From Sva-07 sp942492715 (GTDB lineage: Bacteria > Actinomycetota > Acidimicrobiia > Acidimicrobiales > Ilumatobacteraceae), in contig CALOFW010000027.1 in NCBI GenBank assembly GCA_942492715.1, positions 62,001 through 126,000 on the forward strand: DNA of 64,000 bases, given 5' to 3'. Below are positions 59,459 to 64,000 of the stretch, piece after piece (the first letter of the stretch is position 1; each line of letters starts with the position of its first letter). The position numbers were made by a program, and so were the translations under genes. The notes beneath the pieces were generated by a model, which searched no databases, was not told the origin of the DNA, and worked only from the letters and a program-made list of their open reading frames with translations.

Positions 59459-62020
59459 TCAACGGCGGGCGACGACGTCGGTCTCGAGGTTCGGATCCGC
59501 CTCGATCTGGGCGTCCGTGAACGCGACCTGTCGCCACTGCTTGTCGCTGAACTCCTGGGTCTGCACCTCGAAGAGCGGCGACAGCCGGTCACCGGTCTGG
59601 CCGTACACGAGCAACGCCCAGGCAGCTGGTTCGGCGCCGGTGAAGTCGACCGTCATCACGAAACTGGTGCCGTAGTTGATCCGGTACCCCTCGCCGCGCA
59701 ACGAGCTGCCGGCAGCCACCGGCTCGCCCCGTTCGGGCGCCGGCTCGCTCGATGTCGACGAGACGTTCCAGGTGACGACGTTGGTGACACCTTCGCGCCC
59801 TGTCCCACCGTGGATCGGGATCCGCGTCTCTGATCGTTCGGTGAACTGCGCGGCCCCCAACGTCGTGTCGAGCGCGAAGCCTGCTTCGGTGATCGTCTGC
59901 ACGGCGCGCGCCATCGCCTGCAGGAGCGGCGTCGGATCCGCTGCAGGCACCGACGGTGTCGTCGTCGGGTTGGCCGGGTCGAACGCGTCGTCGAACAAGG
60001 GTCCTGCCTGTTTGAAGTCGGCGTCGTCGAAGCGTGACATCGTCTCGCGCCAGATCATCGGTCCGGAACGGTCGAGGTCGTAGATCCCGTCCCACGTGGC
60101 CAGGACCTGACATGCCGTGGTCAGGTCGACGGTGGTGGCGGGAAGGCTCACGGTGCCGTCGTCGGCGAGGAGGTCGGGGACGTCGATCAGCGGGAACGTC
60201 TGGCACGCGTCGACCGCAGCGGCGCGCAGGAGCACCGCGGTGCGCGCCGAGTTCTCGAACGCCGCCGTGCGCACCTCGTCGGCGTTGAACAGCCCGTCGG
60301 GTCCGGCCAGCCCGGCGCTGTTCGCATCGCCGAGGACAGCGGCGTTCTGGCGGGTCCGCATCGTGAGCGCCGTGCCCTGTTCGCCGTTGACGATCGAGTA
60401 CGGACCGGTGAGCGTGAACTCGGCACTCGGGACCCAGAAACTGTCGTTGGCGTTGAACACGTAGTCGGTCCGTCGCACCTGGGGCAGCTCACCGAACGGA
60501 ACGAGCCCGGGATCGCGCGCGCCGGGCTGATCCTCCCAGCGGAACCGGCTGTCGGATCCGTCGAGCACCACGAATCCCTCGTTGTACGCGATCTGCGTGA
60601 GGGGGTCGGTGAACACTCGGTTGAGGAACAGGAGCTCGGCGTCGGCCGAGAGGTTCGGCGTGGCGGCGGTGTCGGCGTACCAGACGTTGCCCTCGGCGTC
60701 GGTGGCGACCGTGTTGAACAGCGGCACCCCCTGGTACTCCTCGTTCAGTGCCACCAGGTCGTCGATGCTCTGGACGGCGGGCATCCGGGCGTACTGCTCG
60801 ACGAACTCGTCGTTGTCGATGTTCGCGTCGCGGTAGGTGACGACCGCGGTGTCGGTCCAGCCGACGCCGGGGAAGTCGAGGATCGGCCCGTACTCGCTGC
60901 GCCACATCGTGCGGGTCTCGGTGTCGATCGTGCCGTCGGCGCGCAGGATGTCGATGGTGGTGGACGTTCCCGTCATCGGCACCGACACGCCGTCGACGAG
61001 GTACGACGTCGGCGAGGCGGGGTCGAGCGTGAGCGTGTACCCGGTCAGACGCTTGCCGGCAGACACCGTGTGGGTCCACGCCATGCCATCGGTGAACCCG
61101 ATGCCGACACCGGGGAGCCCGAGCAGCTGGGCGCCGTAGATGTCGTACTCGCCGGGGACGGTGAGTTGCACTTCGGCGAAGCGCAACTCGCCTTCCCAAG
61201 GAAAGTGCGGGTTGGCCAGCAGGAGTCCGCCCTCGCCACCTTCGACCCGGTCGCGTCCGATGGCCCATCCGTTGCTCCCCATGCCGTTCGGATCGTTCAG
61301 CCCGAGGTCGGCGGCGGCCTGAGCAACCGCGGAGAGATCGATCACGGGGGCAGCCCCGTCCCGTCGACGCAGGCCGACCGGCTCGACCGCGGGGGGTTGT
61401 GCGGATCCGATGAAGTCGATCAGCCGGGCGCTGCTGGCCTGGAGTGCGACCGATCGCGCGTAGGTGTACACCTCGACGGGTTCGAGCGGGCGCAACCAGT
61501 CGGCGCCGGCGCACCAGCCGGTCAACCGTTCGCCGCCGACGTCGGCGAGTTGGTCGTTCCACCCGGCGGTGTACGCCTGGAACTGGGCGACGACCTCGTC
61601 CGAGACTGCGTTCTCGAAGTCGTCGGCGGCGATGCGGGCGAGGTCGATCGCACGCCAGGCGAAGTCGCTGGTGACGTTCTCTCCCTCCGGGCCCGGTCCG
61701 AGTGTGGCGGCGCGGGTGCCCATCACCTTGATCACCTGGTCGATCAGCGTGCAGCCGTGATCCATCCCGCTGACCCAGCCCTGCCCGTAGGCGACGTCCT
61801 CGACCGTCGATCCCGAGATGTGGGGGACCCCGTCGGTGGTGCGGCGGATCGTGGATTCGTAGCGCGGTGGCACCAGGGTCGTCGTGGTGGTGGTCGTGGT
61901 CGTGGTGGTCGTGGTCGTCGTGTCGGGCGAGGTCGGCAACGGGATCGACTCGGGGCCCTCTCCGGGCGAGCAGGACGCGACAACGACCGCTCCGACGATC
62001 ACGAGTCCGATCCAACGCAC
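59459..62020 (-). CDS. Penicillin acylase-family lipoprotein (Ntn hydrolase)
   Basis: An 853-residue exported amidohydrolase of the penicillin G/AHL/aculeacin acylase family. Lipoprotein signal (IGLVIVGAVVVASC), a run of 15 threonines as linker, the alpha-chain region (YGQGWVSGMDHGCTLIDQV) and the autocatalytic junction GM-GSNGWAIG, where Ser249 becomes the N-terminal nucleophile of the beta chain. Further family phrases: LLANPHFPWEGEL, IGFTDGMAWTHTVS. Substrate may be N-acyl homoserine lactones, acylated peptides or beta-lactams; sequence alone does not decide. GTG at 62020 places the signal peptide at the N terminus. A CACTAT hexamer lies 6 bases before it. Confidence 0.88.
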   Translation of the reverse strand: MRWIGLVIVGAVVVASCSPGEGPESIPLPTSPDTTTTTTTTTTTTTTTLVPPRYESTIRRTTDGVPHISGSTVEDVAYGQGWVSGMDHGCTLIDQVIKVMGTRAATLGPGPEGENVTSDFAWRAIDLARIAADDFENAVSDEVVAQFQAYTAGWNDQLADVGGERLTGWCAGADWLRPLEPVEVYTYARSVALQASSARLIDFIGSAQPPAVEPVGLRRRDGAAPVIDLSAVAQAAADLGLNDPNGMGSNGWAIGRDRVEGGEGGLLLANPHFPWEGELRFAEVQLTVPGEYDIYGAQLLGLPGVGIGFTDGMAWTHTVSAGKRLTGYTLTLDPASPTSYLVDGVSVPMTGTSTTIDILRADGTIDTETRTMWRSEYGPILDFPGVGWTDTAVVTYRDANIDNDEFVEQYARMPAVQSIDDLVALNEEYQGVPLFNTVATDAEGNVWYADTAATPNLSADAELLFLNRVFTDPLTQIAYNEGFVVLDGSDSRFRWEDQPGARDPGLVPFGELPQVRRTDYVFNANDSFWVPSAEFTLTGPYSIVNGEQGTALTMRTRQNAAVLGDANSAGLAGPDGLFNADEVRTAAFENSARTAVLLRAAAVDACQTFPLIDVPDLLADDGTVSLPATTVDLTTACQVLATWDGIYDLDRSGPMIWRETMSRFDDADFKQAGPLFDDAFDPANPTTTPSVPAADPTPLLQAMARAVQTITEAGFALDTTLGAAQFTERSETRIPIHGGTGREGVTNVVTWNVSSTSSEPAPERGEPVAAGSSLRGEGYRINYGTSFVMTVDFTGAEPAAWALLVYGQTGDRLSPLFEVQTQEFSDKQWRQVAFTDAQIEADPNLETDVVARR

Positions 62021-62092
62021 GTGGCCATAGTGCCAGATCACCGTGGTTCTCCGGCATCGACGATCGTCAGCGGGGCCCGGTGGGCTCCGAGG

Positions 62093-62098
62093 TAGCCT
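62093..62098 (+). promoter_or_regulatory. Predicted -10 element for leaderless nadE
   Basis: TAGCCT, 7 bases, then GTG at 62106. Confidence 0.5.
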
Positions 62099-62105
62099 CG
62101 GCGAC

Positions 62106-63824
62106 GTGACGGTGCTGCGTGTGGCGCTCGCCCAGCTGAATCCGACCGTGGGCGACCTCGATGGGAATCTGGCGAAGATGATCGAGGTGTACGACCGCGC
62201 CGAGGCGGCCGGTTGCGACCTGGTCGCGTTCCCGGAACTGTCCACCACCGGGTATCCCCCCGAGGATCTCGTCCTCAAGCCGGGGTTCGTCGCCGACAAC
62301 CTCGTCGCACTGTCGAAGCTCGCCGCGCGAACCGGACGGTGCGCGGCCGTGGTCGGTTTCGTCGATCAGGGTCGCGACCTCCACAATGCCGCAGCCCTGT
62401 GCGCGAACGGCGAGATCGTCGGCCGCTACCACAAGCGCCTGCTCCCGAACGCCACGGTGTTCGACGAGGCCCGGTACTTCACCCCCGGCCACCTGTCCGA
62501 TCCGCTCGAGCTCTACGTGGTCGGCGGTGTCAAGGTCGGCATCTCGATCTGTGAGGACATCTGGAGCCCGTTCGGGCCCGTCGCCGAGCAGGCGGCCGCC
62601 GGCGCGGAACTGAGCATCAACATCAACGCCTCGCCGTTCCACACCGGCAAGGCGACCGAGCGCGAACGGATGCTGGCCACCCGGGCGTCCGACTCGCACA
62701 CGGCGATCGTCTACGTCAACCAGGTCGGCGGTCAGGACGAGTTGGTGTTCGACGGGGCCTCGGTCGTGTTCGATCATGAGGGTCGTCTGTTGGCGCGAGC
62801 TCCCCAGTTCGAGGAGTCGCTGCTCGTCGTCGACGTGCCGGTGCCGCCGGTCTACCGAAAGCGACTCCTCGATCCGCGAGGCCGGATCACCGAGTCGCTG
62901 CTGCCCACGATCACTGTGTCGGAGGCACCCGTCGTGCACGACGAGCCGGCAGCGTCCGCGATCACGAAGCCACTCGACGCCGACCGTGAGCTCTACGACG
63001 CCCTCGTGCTCGGCACCCGCGACTACTGCGCGAAGAACGGCTTCAGCGACGTGGTGATCGGGTTGTCGGGCGGGATCGACTCCACGATCGTCGCCTGCAT
63101 CGCCGTCGACGCGCTCGGCGCCGAGCACGTCCACGGCGTGTCGATGCCGTCGCGGTACTCGAGCGACCACTCGAAGAGCGACGCCCAGCTGTTGGCCGAC
63201 AACCTCGGGATCGACTTCCGCACGATCTCGATCGAGCCGGCGTTCCAGGCCTATCTCGACATGCTGGCGCCGTCGTTCGAGGGCCGCGAGCCGGGCCTCA
63301 CCTACGAGAACATCCAGAGCCGGTGTCGGGGTCAGTTGCTGATGGCGCTGTCGAACGAGTTCGGCTGGATGGTGCTCACCACCGGCAACAAGAGCGAGAT
63401 GGCGGTCGGGTACTTCACGATCTACGGCGACTCCGTCGGTGGGTATGCGGTGATCAAGGACGTGCTGAAGCTGCGGGTCTACGAACTGTGCCGCCATGTC
63501 AACCGGGTCGCCGGTCGCGAGATCGTGCCCGAGGACGTGATCACCAAGCCGCCGTCGGCCGAGTTGCGCCCTGACCAGCGAGACGACCAGAGCCTGCCTC
63601 CCTACGAGGTGCTCGACCCGATCCTGCAGCTCTACGTCGAGGACGACCGCACCGCTGCGGAGATCATCGAACTCGGCCACGACGAGGCGATGGTGCGGCG
63701 CATCACGCGTCTGGTCGACATCGCGGAGTACAAGCGACGACAGTCGCCTCCCGGTGTGCGGGTGAGTCGAAAGGCGTTCGGCAAGGACCGTCGCCTGCCG
63801 ATCACCAGCGGTTACCGAGGGTAG
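62106..63824 (+). CDS. nadE: Glutamine-dependent NAD+ synthetase
   Basis: Final step of NAD synthesis: amidates deamido-NAD with glutamine-derived ammonia. The 572-residue protein joins an N-terminal nitrilase-like glutaminase (catalytic Glu in FPELSTTGYPPEDL, Lys in YHKRLLPN, Cys in ISICEDIWSPFG) to a C-terminal synthetase with the P-loop GLSGGIDSTIVACI and the STTGNKSEMAVGYFT-like segment (LTTGNKSEMAVG). Length fits the two-domain bacterial type. GTG at 62106 matches the family N terminus (VLRVALAQLNPTVGD). Confidence 0.96.
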   Translation: MTVLRVALAQLNPTVGDLDGNLAKMIEVYDRAEAAGCDLVAFPELSTTGYPPEDLVLKPGFVADNLVALSKLAARTGRCAAVVGFVDQGRDLHNAAALCANGEIVGRYHKRLLPNATVFDEARYFTPGHLSDPLELYVVGGVKVGISICEDIWSPFGPVAEQAAAGAELSININASPFHTGKATERERMLATRASDSHTAIVYVNQVGGQDELVFDGASVVFDHEGRLLARAPQFEESLLVVDVPVPPVYRKRLLDPRGRITESLLPTITVSEAPVVHDEPAASAITKPLDADRELYDALVLGTRDYCAKNGFSDVVIGLSGGIDSTIVACIAVDALGAEHVHGVSMPSRYSSDHSKSDAQLLADNLGIDFRTISIEPAFQAYLDMLAPSFEGREPGLTYENIQSRCRGQLLMALSNEFGWMVLTTGNKSEMAVGYFTIYGDSVGGYAVIKDVLKLRVYELCRHVNRVAGREIVPEDVITKPPSAELRPDQRDDQSLPPYEVLDPILQLYVEDDRTAAEIIELGHDEAMVRRITRLVDIAEYKRRQSPPGVRVSRKAFGKDRRLPITSGYRG

Positions 63825-63834
63825 GGCCGGTTCG

Positions 63835-64000
63835 ATGACGCCCGCTCACACCGAGATCCACCGCACGGTCCGCGATCGTCTCGACCAGAACGACCAGCGG
63901 TACACGACCGGTCGGCGTGCGGTTGTCGATGCCCTCGCGAGTACCGATGGCCCGATCACGTTGCCCGAGTTGATCGACGTCGCGCCGACGCTGGCACAGA
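63835..64000 (+). CDS. Fur-family metalloregulator (5' part only)
   Basis: An open frame starts 10 bases after nadE and runs off the right edge. The visible 55 residues resemble the Fur/Zur winged-helix N terminus: NDQRYTTGRRAVVDALASTDGPITLPELIDVAPTLAQ, here described rather than relied on as a whole, with the R-x-T-x-x-R recognition start and the typical LxxAL-HxPxTxxEL-like spacing. Metal specificity cannot be judged because the ligand region is outside the window. Confidence 0.75.
   Translation, partial: MTPAHTEIHRTVRDRLDQNDQRYTTGRRAVVDALASTDGPITLPELIDVAPTLAQ

Noticed and set aside
61070..62095. A 341-residue plus-strand gene opposite the acylase
   Set aside because: It is antisense to conserved acylase motifs and has no domain or start signal.

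Overview
The window is about 64 kb of GC-rich, gene-dense actinobacterial chromosome. No gap without a gene exceeds 300 bases; the longest is the 243-base divergent region at 6600-6842. Start-stop overlaps (ATGA/GTGA) are very common. The gene set points to an acidimicrobial-type actinobacterium such as an Ilumatobacter relative: a WhiB7-type regulator, a ClpS-DUF2017 pair, a GlnR-like regulator beside GSI and GSII, an actinobacterial Tad locus without secretin, an Mrp/SufR pair and caa3-type oxidase genes. This placement is inferred from gene content and base composition, not from a marker gene. I found no rRNA, tRNA, CRISPR array, prophage or insertion sequence.

Layout. 1-8.3 kb: a type IV pilus block (pilB, pilC, pilD-like peptidase, pilT, two pilin-like genes) with a DUF429 gene and a coiled-coil gene, ending in a thioredoxin-fold lipoprotein whose frame is crossed by a TGA exactly at the first redox-active Cys position. 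8.4-18.7 kb (minus strand): a complete Tad/Flp operon running from a CpaA-CpaB fusion through TadZ, TadA, TadB, TadC, Flp pilin and three TadE-like proteins to a large membrane LysM/BTAD protein. 18.8-19.6 kb: DUF2017 and ClpS. 19.7-29.4 kb: heme o synthase and a cytochrome oxidase operon that first encodes COX1-like and COX3-like paralogs lacking the metal ligands, then a membrane protein of unknown function, then canonical subunits II (with heme c), I, III and IV and CtaG. 29.5-34.6 kb: serS, pdxH, a two-component system, a poly-gamma-glutamate hydrolase family gene and oligoribonuclease. 34.7-40.8 kb: a surface protein, a quinone oxidoreductase, a carboxylesterase, WhiB7 with an upstream leader ORF and attenuator-like terminator, and a TlpA-CcdA pair. 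40.8-46.4 kb: a CoA-transferase, NUDIX hydrolase, Mrp, SufR-like regulator, HesB/IscA protein and a Tat-type redoxin. 46.6-50.3 kb: two sigma factor/membrane-protein pairs. 50.4-55.2 kb: RidA, DNA glycosylase I, a 51-residue membrane protein, a PLP decarboxylase, an 8-oxoguanine deaminase-like enzyme and an SGNH lipoprotein. 55.2-58.3 kb: GlnR-like regulator, GSI and GSII. 58.5-64 kb: SMP-30 protein, penicillin acylase-family lipoprotein, NAD synthetase and the start of a Fur-family gene.

The items most worth a second look are the likely selenocysteine codon (8026-8028), the oxidase subunit I paralog in which all six His ligands are replaced, the WhiB7 uORF/terminator/antiterminator arrangement, a family of palindromes built on GGGGTCAGACCCC, and a recurrent TANNNT-N6/7-start pattern that suggests many leaderless mRNAs.
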